Positions 22,013-34,627 of a stretch of 64,000 nt of DNA are shown here, piece after piece (positions within the stretch are counted from its first letter, which is position 1; the number at the start of each line of letters is the position of its first letter). Made by a program: the position numbers and the translations under genes. Source of the stretch: Stereum hirsutum FP-91666 SS1 (Eukaryota; Basidiomycota; Agaricomycetes; Russulales; Stereaceae); contig NW_006763144.1 in assembly GCF_000264905.1 (NCBI RefSeq), forward strand, positions 682,001-746,000, read 5' to 3'. The notes beneath the pieces were generated by a model. The model did no database searches and had not been told where the DNA came from. It worked only from the letters and a program-made list of their open reading frames with translations.

Positions 22013-23414
22013 TTAAGAAGCCTTAGGCTTACTCCCCAACCGCTTCCCAGCCCCTCCAGCCCCTCCGAAGATCTTTCGCCTCTGCTTCATCATATGTGTA
22101 TACATCACATACAGACCTTAAAACCCAAACATCAGCATCAGCACACCAATCAACACGCCCACCTCTTCACCCACACTCCCGCCAGAAACCAGAAACCAGA
22201 AACAAAAGACAGAAGAAAAACACTCACCAGGCCACCAAACAAAAAACAGCCCCGCCCTCCCCACCGCCTCCCACCCCCACCCCCCCTTCCCTCCCCCATC
22301 CTCCTCCTCCCCCATCCTCCTCCTCCCCCATCCTCCTCCTCCCTTTCCACCCAACCCAAACTCCGGCAGCGTAACAAACGCAGCCATCGCCTCCGACCCG
22401 GCGCCCAGCGGATACAGCACGAAAAACGTCGTATAGCGTAGCCAGATGATGAAGGAGGGGAGGGTGGGGAGAGGGGAGGGCGTGAGGAGGGAGAGGGTGT
22501 AGTAGGTGTAGCGGATGGATTCGGTTAGGGACCAGGCGAGGAGGAGGGAGGCGAAGAAGGGAGTTTGTTTTGCCTGCAATTCCCCGGTTAGTACGCGTGT
22601 TTCATGTTTTTGGTGGAGAAAGGACAAAGAACAAAGGACAAAGGGAGGAACAAGGAGAGAAACGCACCACATCAAACCTCTCCACAACCCCCCAAACCGT
22701 CCACAACCGACTCGCAACCTGCATCCCCGTCGTCCCAAGCGGACTCCTCACCCACCCAGCGAGGACATGCGCAACCTCGAGCACCGCACAGCTCTGCACC
22801 CACTTCACCACCGTGCCCACATTCACCGCGCCCATCCCACCCAATTTCCCCTTTCCCCCTCCACCCAGCCCACCCGTCTTCCCCTTCCCCACCTTGCCCA
22901 CCGCCGCGAAGGGGCTCGCGGCAGCGCTATACAGCGTCGTCGCGCGTTTATACAACGGCACGAGCCCAGGCGGGATATACGAGGGCACCCAGATCGTAGG
23001 ACTACGGAATGCACCGAAGAGGGTGGATAAAGTGGATTCGGGGCCGGGGGTGAGGAGGTGGGAAGCGGTGAGGTAGAGGATGTAGGACCAGGCGAGGGCG
23101 GAGAGGGTGTTGTAGAGAATTAGATAGATTTTTAGGGGGAGGGGGGAGGCTGTTTCGTTGAGCGAAGTTTCATTGGGAAAGGTGGAGGAGGGGAGGGGGA
23201 GATGGGGGGGAGGGGAGGAGTGTTGGAGTGGAGGGGGAGGGGAGGAGTGGAAGTTAGTGAGTTGGTTCTGCGATGCAATTGTAGGAGGGAGAGGACTCGC
23301 AGACGAACCTTTCTTTTTCGCCGGGACAGGAGGAGGAGCCTGCTGTTTCGTAGTTACAGGCGCAGAAGCCTGCTCTTTCTCTTTCGTCCTTGCAGAAGAT
23401 TTCGTGGATGTCAT
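22013..23414 (-). CDS. phs1: Very-long-chain 3-hydroxyacyl-CoA dehydratase (PHS1/HACD)
   Basis: Exons 23414-22668, 22573-22228 and 22116-22013 give 398 residues, longer than typical Phs1 (about 220-260) because of a disordered Lys/Ala/Pro-rich N-terminus (about 1-80) and Gly/Lys-rich inserts. The core is unmistakable: a membrane segment IYLILYNTLSALAWSYIL, then VVKWVQSCAVLEVAH, SLTESIRYTYYTLSLL and FFVLYPLGAGSEAMA. Family knowledge places the catalytic Tyr and Glu seven residues apart in LYPxGxxSE; here they are Tyr303 and Glu310. The last exon restores WWPGLYVMYTHMMKQRRK and a basic C-terminus typical of ER proteins. It catalyses the third step of each very-long-chain fatty-acid elongation cycle in the ER membrane. 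The ATG at 23414 was chosen; the frame upstream has no other ATG. Confidence 0.92.
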
Positions 23415-24216
23415 GTTCGTCGTCGTTCGTCGTCGTTTGGTCAAAAGCAATAAGTTTTCCTGCAACTCGGTCTGCAGTTCATATATATAATACTACGTGA
23501 CTCAGAGAATTCGAAGAACGCGTGCCGGCGGCGGAACAAAAGAACTCTCTCTCTTGCCAATCATGAATGCGCATGCATGACGACTGTCGTCAACGGTAAG
23601 CTTATTTGGCGTCAAGGCATTGGATTTATAATAAAAGGAGGCCAGCTTGCGGGAATGTGCGTGCTTGGGTGATAGGAGGTTTGGGTTTGAATGACAGGGT
23701 TCTATAGATATGATCTACTGTATAGAGCGTTCAAGTGGCTCACACTCACGGTGCGGTAGGATTTGCAAAAGAAACTTAACGCGTCGGATAATCTTGGGCG
23801 TGATCATGAATCGTTGTTGTGCGTATAAAATAAAAACAGGGGAGACCCAAAGGTAACGTCTAACAAAAGGACGAAGGAAAACACCGACAACGGAAGAGTG
23901 CAGACATGAACTCTACTGGAAACACTGCCGGTGGGGTGGAAGAACAGCGAAAGGAATAAAGACGGAGAAAGAGTACAAATGTGCAGGTGCAAGACGGCTG
24001 ATCCACGCTTGATGCTTGGATACTGACTGATATGAAAGGTTCGAATAGGATGCGGGGAGCCTCGACGTCGCGTGCATTCGTGCATTCGTAAAGACGCGGA
24101 GTATGTAGAAAGAGACAGGCGAGGATGGGTCGCGGGCGTATAAGTATATGAGAAACTGATTGATGGCAGTAGTAGTTAACGAAAACCCGGTATGTAGGGC
24201 AAGAGCGAACTGTGAA
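23415..24216. other. Intergenic, PHS1 promoter and bZIP 3' flank
   Basis: About 800 nt between tandem minus-strand genes. No supported coding frame or RNA gene. AT-rich tracts near 23830 and 23620 could be promoter or terminator elements, but nothing specific is visible. Confidence 0.4.
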
Positions 24217-25109
24217 CTATTCGTTCGACTCCGGATGGTCCCCGTTCCTCCTGTCTTCCTCCGAGGGCCCGCCGCTGACGCCGTTGTTCGCGGGGATGAC
24301 GACCTGCGCTTGGCTGAGCGCCGCACGGAGGGCAGCGTTCTCGATACGGAGCTGGTCGACGAGCGCACGACACTCCTCCCACCGCCTGTTGGCTTCGTCT
24401 GCGGACGCAAGTGCGGCGTCGAGCAGCTGTGAGCGCGACTCGAGAGCCTTTACGTGTCTATAAACGTACCCGCCGTGAGCGATCGGAACGGAGGGACGAC
24501 AAAGACAAAGGGGATAAGCAAACGAAAGGACACGCACTGGTCTCTTCGTTCCCGAAAAGCGCGCTGTGCCTTCCGATTCTGCTCGGCGCGTTTGCTCTGG
24601 CTGAGCGTCCGTGCGGGACCTGCAGAGTTTTGAGCCGAGGGCGACGGCTGCTGCTGCTGGTCCTGAGACTGCATCGGCTGGCCGTCTGAAGAGGGGCCGG
24701 CGACGGAATAGTGAGGGGGCGCGAGGCCGGCCTGGGAGTAGTCTGCGGGGTTGGGCGCGAACTGATAGCCGGGCGGGGGGAGGCCAGGGTGGGACTGGAC
24801 GAGCTGGCCAGGGTGTGGAGGGGCGGGGGAGTGCTGCATGACGGGCTGGGGAGGCGGTTGGAGCTGGCGTGGCTCGTGGTTCGTCGGTGAGGTCTTCCGT
24901 TTGCGGGAGCGGGGTTGGGTCACCGGGGGGGCGTCGTCGCGCAGGCGCATGGTGTGTTGGTTTGTCTGGGACTGGGTCTGGTTTTGCTGCTGGGCGTCGG
25001 TGGGGACGGAATGGGGTGAGTTTGGGGTAGAGTCCTGTTGAGCATGCTGCTGCTGCTGGAAGTGCTGGTTCGGGTACGGGGACGGTTGGGCTTGAGTTGT
25101 TTGGAGCAT
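24217..25109 (-). CDS. Yap/AP-1-like bZIP transcription factor
   Basis: Exons 25109-24538 and 24457-24217 give 270 residues. Residues 1-175 are Gln/Pro-rich (runs of Q near residues 20 and 165) with an RSRKRK basic patch. The basic region SKRAEQNRKAQRAFRERRDQ carries the N-x-x-A-Q-R-A-F-R signature of the fungal Yap/PAP1 class, which binds TTACTAA or TGACTCA-like sites. The intron falls just after it (CA|A), and exon 2 supplies the leucine-zipper helix (HVKALESRSQLLDAALASAD, then heptads to about residue 250). The C-terminus is short; the Cys-rich redox domain of Yap1 is absent, so peroxide sensing is not implied. It is divergent from the phosphatase gene. Confidence 0.88.
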
Positions 25110-25771
25110 ATTGGCCGTGAGCACCGTCGTTGGTCAAGTCAGCCTATTAGTAAGACCCGCCATCCGGACTTTGCCGCCATCACTCACCGTCCTCCCCAGG
25201 TCCAAAGTAGCGACGCCGGGCCCCGCCGTCGGGCATGTAGTAGTGTGTCACTTTGTCTATCCAGGAGGACAGGGTCTCTCCTGCTGGCTTTTGGTGGCGC
25301 TCTGCCTTTATGTATCATTTTATTCCGTTCACAGCGGACCATCACGTGCGCTGCATCTTCGACGCTGTACGCCTCGTCCAATCACGGGCGAGGATATTCG
25401 CCCGGCTTGTTATTTCGGCGTGTTCGTACTACGGGATTTGTCAGCCAGCCCAGCCATCATATTATTTCAATCATCCAGCGAACGGACGAGTAGACAGGAT
25501 GTCCTGATGGTCGTCGTCTGATGCAAGTCGAACAATGGGCGGCCAGCGCGTGGCAAAAACGCGGCCAAGGTGCTTGTCGCCGCCGCTCACGGCCTCGGCT
25601 CTGTCGGTGCGTGGGAAGAGCGGCCGAAAAAGGGGAACTGCTTCCGGGCGGGCTCGTGTTTGGCTGTGTGGTCGACAGTGCGCGCGCTTGCTTCCTCCCA
25701 TCGTCGTCGTCGTCCCCGTCCCCGCCGTCCATAGCCCTTCTCGCTCGTCGCCCACAGCAGCTAGCTCACAG
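25110..25771. promoter_or_regulatory. Divergent promoter region, bZIP / phosphatase
   Basis: 662 bp between start codons. The frame of the phosphatase gene stays open upstream of its ATG to about 25535, but no ATG occurs in that stretch. No clear TATA box. Pyrimidine-rich GTCGTCGTC tracts precede the phosphatase start. Confidence 0.4.
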
Positions 25772-27792
25772 ATGGCAACAGTATCCCCCACAACGGCTGC
25801 GCCACCAAAGACTTCAAGAGCCGGCGGTCTGTTCAAGCGAAAGAGCAAGAAGGGAAAACTGCCCCCGACTTCGTCCTCAACCTCAGACCCGAACACCAAC
25901 GGCCAGTCCGACAACAAGCCAGAGCAGCCTCCCCTCCCCACGCCAGCAGCAACAGCAGCAGTAACGACCACCAAGGACAGCGCAGCCACCGTCCCACCAC
26001 CGTCGTCGACGTCCGACTCCGCCGCCGTCCCTGCTGCTCCCGGGGTCGTCGACGCCGTCGGCCAAAGCTCTCAGCAGTCAGGGCAGGACCCTGTACAGTC
26101 CCCACAGGTCTCTTCTGCCCCATCCACCGACGCTCCTGAGCCAGCCTCAGCAACGCCCGCGGCAGCCCCCCAGCCCACCGAGTCGGCACCCGCGCCCGTC
26201 ACCGTACCTCTCGTCCCCTCCGAACAGGCACCGGCGGCAGACGATGCAGATAGCAGGGAAAAGGAAAAGGACAAAGGTTCCCTCTCCACCACACTCACTG
26301 GCACCCAAACTCACACACGCAACTCTCGCCGCAAAGGCGCCCAGTCTCCCTCAGATGGCGCACACTCCTCCTCCACCGAGCCGCACCCATCAGCCACCCG
26401 TGCCGCACCCACCAAGAAATCCACCGCCTCAAACAGCCGTTCCCGTCCCTCGTTCTTCTCCAAACTCATTCATGTCCTCGTTCCCTGCGTTCCCTCCCGT
26501 CACCCAGACGCTATGGATCTCGATCCCTCTCCTGCTGAACCCGACTCTTCCGCCGCGCTTAACGAAAAGCAGCCACAGGGCGACGAAACGAAACCCTCCC
26601 AGACGCAGGAGGTCTCTGCTTCAAAAGATGCTGCTGCTAATGAATCCGCCCCTCAGCCGTCGTCCTCTGCTGCAACGCCTGTCGCCCTTCCTCCGCTCGA
26701 CGTCTCAGCGCCCCCGGCTGCCGCCGATAAGGACGTCATCCTTCCACCTACCCCGCGCACACTTCCCGAGGCCGAGACTCACGGTATCACCTCTGGCGCA
26801 GTGCAAGCACCAGGCTCCACCGGTGAGGAACCCGCTCGTGCGCAAACCCAACACGACTCGTCCGGAGATGAGAGCGAAGGTACCAGTTTCACGGAGGACG
26901 ATGACGTCGAGGAGGGCCCTCTGATGGATGAAGTCGAGGACGACGAGGAGAGGCTGATCCTCAACGGCGGTGCAGGTATCCCCATAGGACCGGTGCGCTC
27001 CCATAATCTTTTCATTCTTGCCTTCATTTCCGTACTTACATATATCATCTCAGGACGGCGTGCCACGACCTCTCTTGCCGCCTCTTTTCCCCCAACACGC
27101 GGGGCGAAAATGCTTGGTGCTCGATCTCGACGAGACACTAGTCCACAGTAGCTTCAAAGTACGTTTCTTCCCCGTTGGGCATGTTCCTGACTGACATAAT
27201 TGAAAATTTCTATCAATAGTCAATACAACAAGCCGACTACGTGGTCCCAGTCGAGATCGAGTATAATTGGCATAATGTGTACGTGATCAAGCGCCCCGGT
27301 GTCGACAACTTCCTGAAGAAGATGGGCGAGATCTACGAGATTGTCGTCTTTACGGCGAGTTTGAGCAAGGTGCGCCCCTACGTCGGCGATCTCTTCGTGA
27401 CGTGATGGTCTCATCTTCTTCGCTTCGTAGTATGCGGACCCGGTGCTGGACAAGTTGGACATCCATCGAGTGGTGACCCACAGGCTGTTCCGAGAGAGCT
27501 GCTACAACCACAGAGGCAACTATGTCAAGGTACGTAGCTGTCGTTTCGTTCGTTCAGTCCCCGATTTACATCCGCCACCCTACAGGACCTATCGCAGCTA
27601 GGACGGCCCATAGCGGACACCATCATCCTGGACAACTCCCCCGCATCGTATATCTTCCACCCAAACAACGCTGTCCCTGTCTCGTCGTGGTTTAATGACC
27701 CTCATGACACGGAGCTCACTGATCTCTGTCCATTCCTTACGGACCTGGCTACTGTGGATGATGTTCGGGGAGTCTTGGACGGGGGACTATAA
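25772..27792 (+). CDS. NIF/FCP1-family protein phosphatase, Psr1-like
   Basis: Exons 25772-26992, 27054-27158, 27220-27369, 27431-27529 and 27586-27792 give 593 residues. Residues 1 to about 400 are disordered (Pro/Ala/Ser/Thr-rich, then an acidic stretch [20 protein letters not shown]). The catalytic domain starts near 424: [17 protein letters not shown] holds the D-x-D-x-T motif (Asp431 nucleophile, Asp433), then [32 protein letters not shown] and [20 protein letters not shown]. This is the haloacid-dehalogenase-type Ser/Thr phosphatase domain of Psr1/Psr2, Nem1 and SCP. The long N-terminal extension without a transmembrane segment fits Psr1-like proteins of the plasma membrane, which act in stress signalling; that subfamily is inferred. 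Typical N-terminal Cys acylation sites are not obvious. Confidence 0.92.
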
Positions 27793-29742
27793 TCTCATCA
27801 TTATCTTCTGCCTGCCCTAATTCTCTTCTTCCTCTCCCATCCACAACTACCTTAACTCGATCTCGGGGGTCGCAACTCACACATCTCTCTTCCCCTCCCT
27901 CGCTTTCTCCCTCTCCTCTCTCTCTCTCCTCTCTTATATCCTGCCTCGGTTCAATGGTACATACAGTCAGTCAGCTCTATACCCCTGCAATCCAAGTCAG
28001 TCACGTCCAAATCTTTCCGTTTTTCGTCTCGCCCTCGCCGGTCCCGACGCACTCTCCTCCTCTCGTCTCGCAGTTTTCACCCCTCGTACCCCTTTTCGCA
28101 CGTTGTTTTGTCCTTCTGTCGATCTATTTTTGTCGCACCTATCGACCGAGAACCTGGTAGCTCCAGACCAGATTACCCAACCCACACACTCCTTTCTCTA
28201 TTCTTTTTACTTCCCTTCTTCTCCTTCTCCTTCTGCTCCCTCGTTATCAGTCCACGCGCCCCCAGTCGTGTTTGTCCTCGTCCTCGTTTTTATTATTTTC
28301 TTTGTGTCCCGTCATCGTCGCGTATTTTGTGATTTATGAGCATCGGTCTTTTTATCCCCCGCTCTCGGTCGCCTCTCGCCCCCAACTGTGTTCGAATTTT
28401 TCTGATATTCTGATACCTCGCCTAGCGCCGTTATTTTTTTTCGTTCCGTCCGTTTACACGTTACACGTTACAACCGTTCTTGGTCTTCCCGATTCCCGAT
28501 TCCCGATTCCCGATTCTCAATTCACGACATGTTACAGTCTTATTTCCGTTCGCACACAGAGGGCTTTTGCGTTCGCACACATTCACACAGTCAGACACAA
28601 CAAATCCGCGCCATCATCACATCATACGTCATATTCAGGCAAGACGAACGGCCGATGTTGAGCAAGGTCCGCTGCAGATGCTGTTCTTTTAACGTTTTTT
28701 CTTTATTGCAATTGCTGTTTGCTGTTTGCTGTCAACTGGGAATATACATGGCTGCGCTTTTTTTATGCTTTGTTTTGGAGTTTTGCGCGTGGTCGTGGAA
28801 GTGGTTGAACCACGTTGAGGTTGATTTTTTCGTTCGACCTTTTTTGTGGTCTGCTCTTCAGTCTTCAGTGAGATGGGGGTTCGGTTGAGCGTCCTGCGCG
28901 TCCGTTCTTTTGTTCAATCTTCGATCTTCTAAGTGCAACGTCGTTCGTTGTCGGTCCGCTTGTGGCGGTATCACTCGATTAATATTGAAGACTTGGCCAT
29001 TCCGGGTAGTCGCCGTACCGTGCTTCTGCTGAATTCGTCGAAGGGCTTTTGTCCAGACACGATTCAGATTCATCGGTGTCGAGTTATCCGTTGAGCGGGA
29101 TGTTATGTTTGTCGCTCTCCGCCTCCTCTTCCTCTAGCTTCCTCTCTTCTCTTCTCTCCCTCCACCTCTCACTCCACCTCTCACTCTACACATTCTACCC
29201 CGCCAGACCCTCCTCGTCATCCGACGCATACCCCGGCTTTCTTCCCGCCTCTCCATGGACTATTGAGCACTATGTATCATGCCTCGTTTTTGCGTTTCCT
29301 GGTCTGGTCTACTATTTGTCCGTCTGTGCTTGCTTGCTGTTTACTTGTTCGCTGTTCTCTTAACTTAAATATTGACGAACTTTCATGATACACTGGCATG
29401 ATATATGACATACCTCCTCCCTCTCCCCTCGTGCCATCCGTCTCTACGAATCATAGCTCCTTTCGCCCTCTTCCTCTTCCTCCTCCTCCTCCTCCTCCTC
29501 CTCCTCGTCGTTCAAGTTCCATCTACATACGTACCTTCTTCAGTCTTTACCTCCCTGCCTCCTTCACCTCCCTCAACCCCCCGTCTTCCTCGGTGAGCTA
29601 CACCTGTTCTTCCTTTCTTGGGACACACACACACACACACATACACGACGGACCTCCTGGACTTTACACTCTTGGCCTGCGTACATACTCACATTTTTTG
29701 ATCGCTCGACCTTGTCGGTTGGTGGCTTAGTTCTAATTTATT
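27793..29742. other. Long noncoding, pyrimidine-rich intergenic region
   Basis: About 1.95 kb between the phosphatase stop and the right arm. It is strongly T/C-biased on the plus strand to about 28600, with local simple repeats: GATTCCC units at about 28485-28517, TCC repeats near 29473-29506 and a CA repeat at 29623-29640. Many open frames result from the bias alone. I see no spliced gene. It may be a long 3'UTR or a noncoding transcript. Confidence 0.5.
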
Positions 29743-31019
29743 ATAATCGCTCGATCACCAGCGTGAGTGCACTGTGTTCAATCTAATCTCGTCGGCACTC
29801 AGTCTGAAGCGTGGTAATATCAACATCCCCCGTCTGAATCTCTCTCTTTCCTCCGAGCCTCAGTCCCAGCTTGCTCCTCCATATCACACATTGCAAGAGG
29901 CTGAGTTTGTGGTACGCTGCGATTGACACAAAGTGGATTTTAGAGAGTATATTATGATTCGGAGTACTAAATTGAGAGCCGTTGAAGCAATAACACAACG
30001 AGATACGACGAAAAGCTATAGACAGAAGAACTTGGAAGAAACGACGAAGAGAATCCGAGACAAAAGGGGGATCTCTGGTGGCGACACAGAACGTCCACTG
30101 CGCCAGAGGGGACCCGGTAGAACGATGAAGTAGAGGGGAACAAAGGGCGATGAAAGCATAGAAGGAAAAGAAAGAATAGAAAGCAAGGAGAATACAGGAG
30201 ATACATGCAGCGAAAGCGACAGGGTGATACAGGATCTTGATACAAAGCGAAAGGAATACAGGAGATATGCGACGAAAGCGAGGCAAAACACAGCGATACA
30301 GGGCGATGAAAGCATAGGAGAACAAAGAAGCGTACGAAGCAAAAGGAATACAGAGACATATGCGGCGAAAGCGAGACAAAACACAGCGATACAGGACCTT
30401 GATACAGTCAACAGACTTACGACGACGACGACGACAACTCGCATCCTCACAGCAGTGCGGGTTCGTAGTGGTAGTGAATGAGAAAGGTGGGCGTATAGGT
30501 GGGGCGGTTGTAGCGGTAGTGTTGGTGGGTGGGAAGGGGGTTTGTAAACTCTTGCCTCTTCGGTGACTGCAGCGTACGTGGATGGTTTGGGAGACATGTC
30601 TTGGTGTCGGCGTGGCGGTGAGGGCGACGTGAATGATGTGCTTGGTAGTGAGGTCGAATATGCCACACGAAGGGAACACGAAAGGCGATGTAGCAGTCGA
30701 GTAGTGCGCTGTGTACTAGAAGGAGATCCTTAAGCAAGGGTGCCAAGCTACGGAAGACGAAATGGGACGGGGATGTGTCGGGGCGAGGAGGAGGCACTCA
30801 CAGAACCGCGCGAAAACTCTTTCTAATTCGAGTCCCAGTAGCCCGATGTGAATGATGTGCGTGATAGTGAGGTCGAAGAGGCCCTGATCAGGGTGTTCAA
30901 GCGGAGTTCTAGAAAGAGGATCGTTGAGCAAGAGTGTCAAGGCATGGAAGATAAAATGGGACGGGAATGTGCCAGAACGAGGAGGAGGAGACACTCACAG
31001 AACCGCGCGAAAACTCTTT
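29743..31019 (-). other. Conserved 3' region of HMG gene B
   Basis: Counterpart of 20080-21338, including the two intron-like units and the imperfect tandem tract (about 30180-30410 on the plus strand). Open frames of up to 298 codons occur, but the reading frame is not conserved well between arms, arguing against coding. Confidence 0.5.
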
Positions 31020-32931
31020 CTAATTGCTCTCCCAGTACGCCGACGAACCACCAAACTCAAAGCCCCCCACATACACCCCATTCCTCCAATACGCGTTCCC
31101 GAACCGTGTCCCCGCGAACAAGTCGTCTGGGTCGTCGAAGCCCGAGATTGGGACCAACGGCTCCTCGTACGATGAGTTGGGGGCAAAAGGTTCATCGTAG
31201 AGGGCAAACAGGTCGCTCGCCACGGGTATCCCAGGTGGAAGCGAGAGCTCGGTGTAGCCCATGTGCGGGGATGGCTGTGAAGGGGAGGCAGGCTCGCGCG
31301 ACGACCCCATCGTGTCAGCGAAGGTGGCCATGTCGAGTGGTGTCAAGGCGGTGTCCGAGTCGTCGGAGAGTGTGTATGGCGCTGCGTATCCTGCAGACGA
31401 TCCTTCGAACTCGCCGAATAACGTAGAGGCTTCTTGTGGAACGCAGAGGCGGGTCGCGTAGTCGGGAAGGGTGGTTTGCGCTATGTAGGGAGATGAAGAG
31501 GGACCAGCCTGAGGCTGTGGCGAGGGCGGAGGCATGTGTGATGAGGACTGAACCACGGACGATGTGCCGACGAATGGCTGCACAAAGGAAGAGATATATG
31601 GCGACGAATGAATAGAAGGCGAGGGTTGGGCTAAGGGCCCCGGGGAAGATGGTGACGAGTTGTGTACCGCCGCTTCGAATGTGCCAGCTACAGGTTCAGC
31701 ATCTCTTGTAGGACCGTCAGTCGCTATCAAGTCATGGTTCGCGGACTGCGAGAATGCAGTCGAATCTAGGCGCACGACTGACCCATCCGCAGAATGTGTG
31801 AGGAAGACTCCTCCGACCGGGCGGGAGGAGAGGGGCAAGGGGTCGGTCCAGGAGCCTAGAGAGGCGACATGGTACTCTAGTCCGGATTGAGGTTGCGGGC
31901 TACGTGTCCGGGAAGCGTGGTGGGTCGTGTACGGCACAGAGGCGTTCTTGCGCGCTGTTCTGGTGGACTTGGCGCTTCTCGAAGAGGAACCGGATGTGGA
32001 GGGGTAGGCAGAGTCGGAGGAAGATCTTGAATTGTGGGCAGATGAAGCTTTGCTGGACTGCGAGAATGAAGGCAAATCCCGGGGCACGACCGACTCATAT
32101 GCGGAATTTGTGAGGAAGACTCCCCCGACCGAGCGGGAGGAGAGGGGCAAGGGGTTGGTCCAGGATCCTAGAGAGGCGACATGGTACTCTGGTCCGGATT
32201 GAGGCTTGGGGCTGGGTGTCCGAGAAGTGTGGCGGGTCGGGTACGGTGCAGAGGCGTTCTTGCGCGCTGTTGTGGTGGACTTGACGGTTCTCGAAGATGA
32301 TCCGGATGTTGAGGGGGAGGCAGAGTTGGAAGAAGATCCTGAGTTGCGGGCAGATGAAGCCTTGCTGCCTGACGTAGTCGGCGGGGTCCTGCAAGGCTCG
32401 AACCGATATCCCGGGAAAGCGCGCTCGTGACAATCTTTGACGATGTTGGCGGCGATCGCGAATCGGTCGTGAAAGTGTGCGGTCGCGTTCTCCTTGACGG
32501 TTGATAGCCAGGACGCTATCGAGGCTGGTGACTTGGAGAGGAAGCTGGGCACGAGGATGCTGCTATTATGGGTAAAGACGTTCAGCATGATGAACCATGA
32601 ATTGGAGGGCCGGGGTTGGTCGGCTTTCTTTTCCTTCTTTTTCTGAGCTTTCTGCCATTTCTTCATGAGCCTGGAGTTCGGACTGAAATCCGACAGGTGT
32701 TCGACGGCCTGGAGGATGTTACTTATCGTCAGAAGTCGGGTAAATACACATCTAGAGCGGAAAAGGACTGACGCTGTCGATCATGGCCTGAGTGACCAAC
32801 TCCTCTCGTGCGCGAGGGCATTCGGCAATGGCACGCTCGACGATCCTTTTGTTCTCGGCCTTCTTCAGAGTTTTCTTGAGTTCTTCTTCTTCCATGTCGG
32901 TAGTGGTGGGGGTGACGAAGAAAGATGACAT
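31020..32931 (-). CDS. HMG-box protein B (MATA_HMG-like), right arm
   Basis: Exons 32931-32773 and 32708-31020 give 615 residues, collinear with protein A including the intron position and the internal tandem repeat. The HMG box (about 86-158) begins RPSNSWFIMLNVF. It differs from A at several positions within the box: two extra residues near PSFLSKSPAS, and the closing motif is FPGYRFEP instead of FPDYRYKP. The C-terminus is extended to SSAYWESN. Both genes remain open over more than 600 codons despite many substitutions, which implies selection to keep both proteins. A nuclear DNA-binding role is inferred. The promoter keeps the TATA box. Confidence 0.85.
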
Positions 32932-33560
32932 GGGATGTTGATGGGGTGGGGGAATCTCGAAGTCAGTTGAATATACGAGAACGGAGGTGGGCGAATAGTT
33001 GGGGAAACGGAAGACGAACAGCGCACCTTTATATATGCGTCCCTCGCCCTATCATTTGCAAATCATTTGCCTCGTGTGGCTCCTGGTTGGCTTCGCAGAC
33101 ACGTCGGCAATATTTTGGCGTATGGATTGTTACCATAAATGGACATAATCCAAAACGGGAAACGCAGAACCAAACGCCCTGCCCGTTTGGGCAGCGCGGA
33201 ATGACGAATAACGATGCCTCGTGTGATCGTTGCGATGGTTACCTTACAAAAAGATACCATATAGGGCAGCGATTGGGCACTAGCGGATTGTTACGGATTG
33301 TGCAATGCACATGCATAGCCCTTCCTTTCTCTAGAGGAAAACACGCGTCTACCGCGCGTGAGATAGGCTGCGCTGCTGAATTATACGCGACGGTGGATGT
33401 CTCCCATGGACAGAAACATATTCTGTTGCTACTTGAAAATGCGTCGTGTGAGCTCGGAGCGAGGAGACTGGGAAAGAAGTTCGCGTTGAGTCGGAACAAA
33501 GAGGCAACGACGAGGAGCGAGGCACGGACCGGTGACCGAAGCCCTGAAGCGCCCACATGG

Positions 33561-34627
33561 AGGACCCCTGCATATGCCGGAGGAGGTCCCATCCGAAATC
33601 CCCAAATTTTGCCCTTTTTGTCGCACGATTTTGGGCCCCTTTTTGTCCGCATGACGATGGTACCTCAGGATTTTGACCATTTTGGTCCGCAGAACGGGAT
33701 GGGACCTCAAAATTTTCGTTTTTGGTCCGCACGATGGGATGGTACCTCAAAATCCGCATTTTTTCCTTCCATATATTCATATAAAATCAACAAAAATTTG
33801 CTCCAGCCGGTATTGAACTGCATATACTGGTGTACGTCCTCAATTTGCCCCCAATCGACCTCCTCTTCCATTTCCGAGCTATCCTCCTCTTGCGGCGCCA
33901 CAGCGCCACCCTGTGGCACTGCATCTAACTTCCGTTTCCTCCGCATCGCAATGAAGACTCAAACGACATCGTTGATTTCTCCCGTACGCGCATATGGTCC
34001 GAAACAAAGCCAATACCTAAGGCACCAGTTTCATTGTCATGGGAAGGCCTTAGGTGTCGACGTCGATGTCTGTCTGCCTGATGACCTTCGAAATTGCTAG
34101 CGATAGGAGGGCATGGGTTGGAGGAAAACGAGAGAATCTGGCAGACCGAGTAAACAGAGACTACGCTGAACAGCGACCAACAGCGACCAACCTTAGTCTC
34201 CTTGAGCAGAGTAGCCTATCGTTTCAACCGGCGGGCGCGAGGATCAAACCAACCCATGTACAGGTACAGAGACGACTCTGAATCAGACACTCTCGGACTG
34301 CACTCAGCGAGAGCTGGCGAATAGACAAATTCATGAAAGAACCTAATTTATGGTCTGAAATGCTTGACATTGTTGAAATAAACAGCTCCGCCGAAATGTA
34401 ACTCGAAAACAATGCTGTCGGCCACGCATCGCGTCGGAAAAAGAAAATAAATGGCATCAGCCGCCACCGATATCGGGAAATGTGCAGCCCTATTTGGTCC
34501 GCATGCCGATGGTACCTCGCGGGCGACCAGGCGCTTTTGTCCGCACTATGGATCGGACAAAGGCTGATTTTTGGGCCAAAAATTGTCGCACCAGGATGGG
34601 ACCTCCTTCCGCATATGCAGGGGTCCT
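33561..34627. mobile_element. Non-autonomous TIR DNA transposon with 8-bp target duplication (hAT-like)
   Basis: The element begins AGGACCCCTGCATATGC at 33561 and ends with its reverse complement at 34627; the terminal inverted repeats match at about 32 of 34 positions. It is flanked by identical 8-bp sequences CCACATGG (33553-33560 and 34628-34635). Subterminal copies of a motif like TTGGTCCGCACGATGGGATG occur three times near the left end (about 33635-33745) and twice near the right end (about 34493-34550). Length is 1067 bp and no transposase is recognisable. An 8-bp duplication and subterminal repeats are features of the hAT superfamily; the assignment is inference because terminal bases were not compared with known elements. 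It interrupts sequence that is continuous in the left arm. Confidence 0.85.

Noticed and set aside
22118..22738. 206-codon minus-strand frame as a separate gene
   Set aside because: Its useful part is exon 2 of PHS1; the remainder reads through introns 1 and 2.
29783..30679. 298-codon open frame on the minus strand (and its 255-codon counterpart at 20435-21199) as a gene
   Set aside because: Long frames arise in all three frames of this T/C-biased strand, the Cys/Arg/Phe-rich product is not protein-like, and the frame is not kept between the two arms.
33707..33946. 80-codon frame inside the TIR element as a transposase remnant
   Set aside because: Short, acidic/basic low-complexity product with no DDE or hAT dimerisation motif; it starts in the subterminal repeats.
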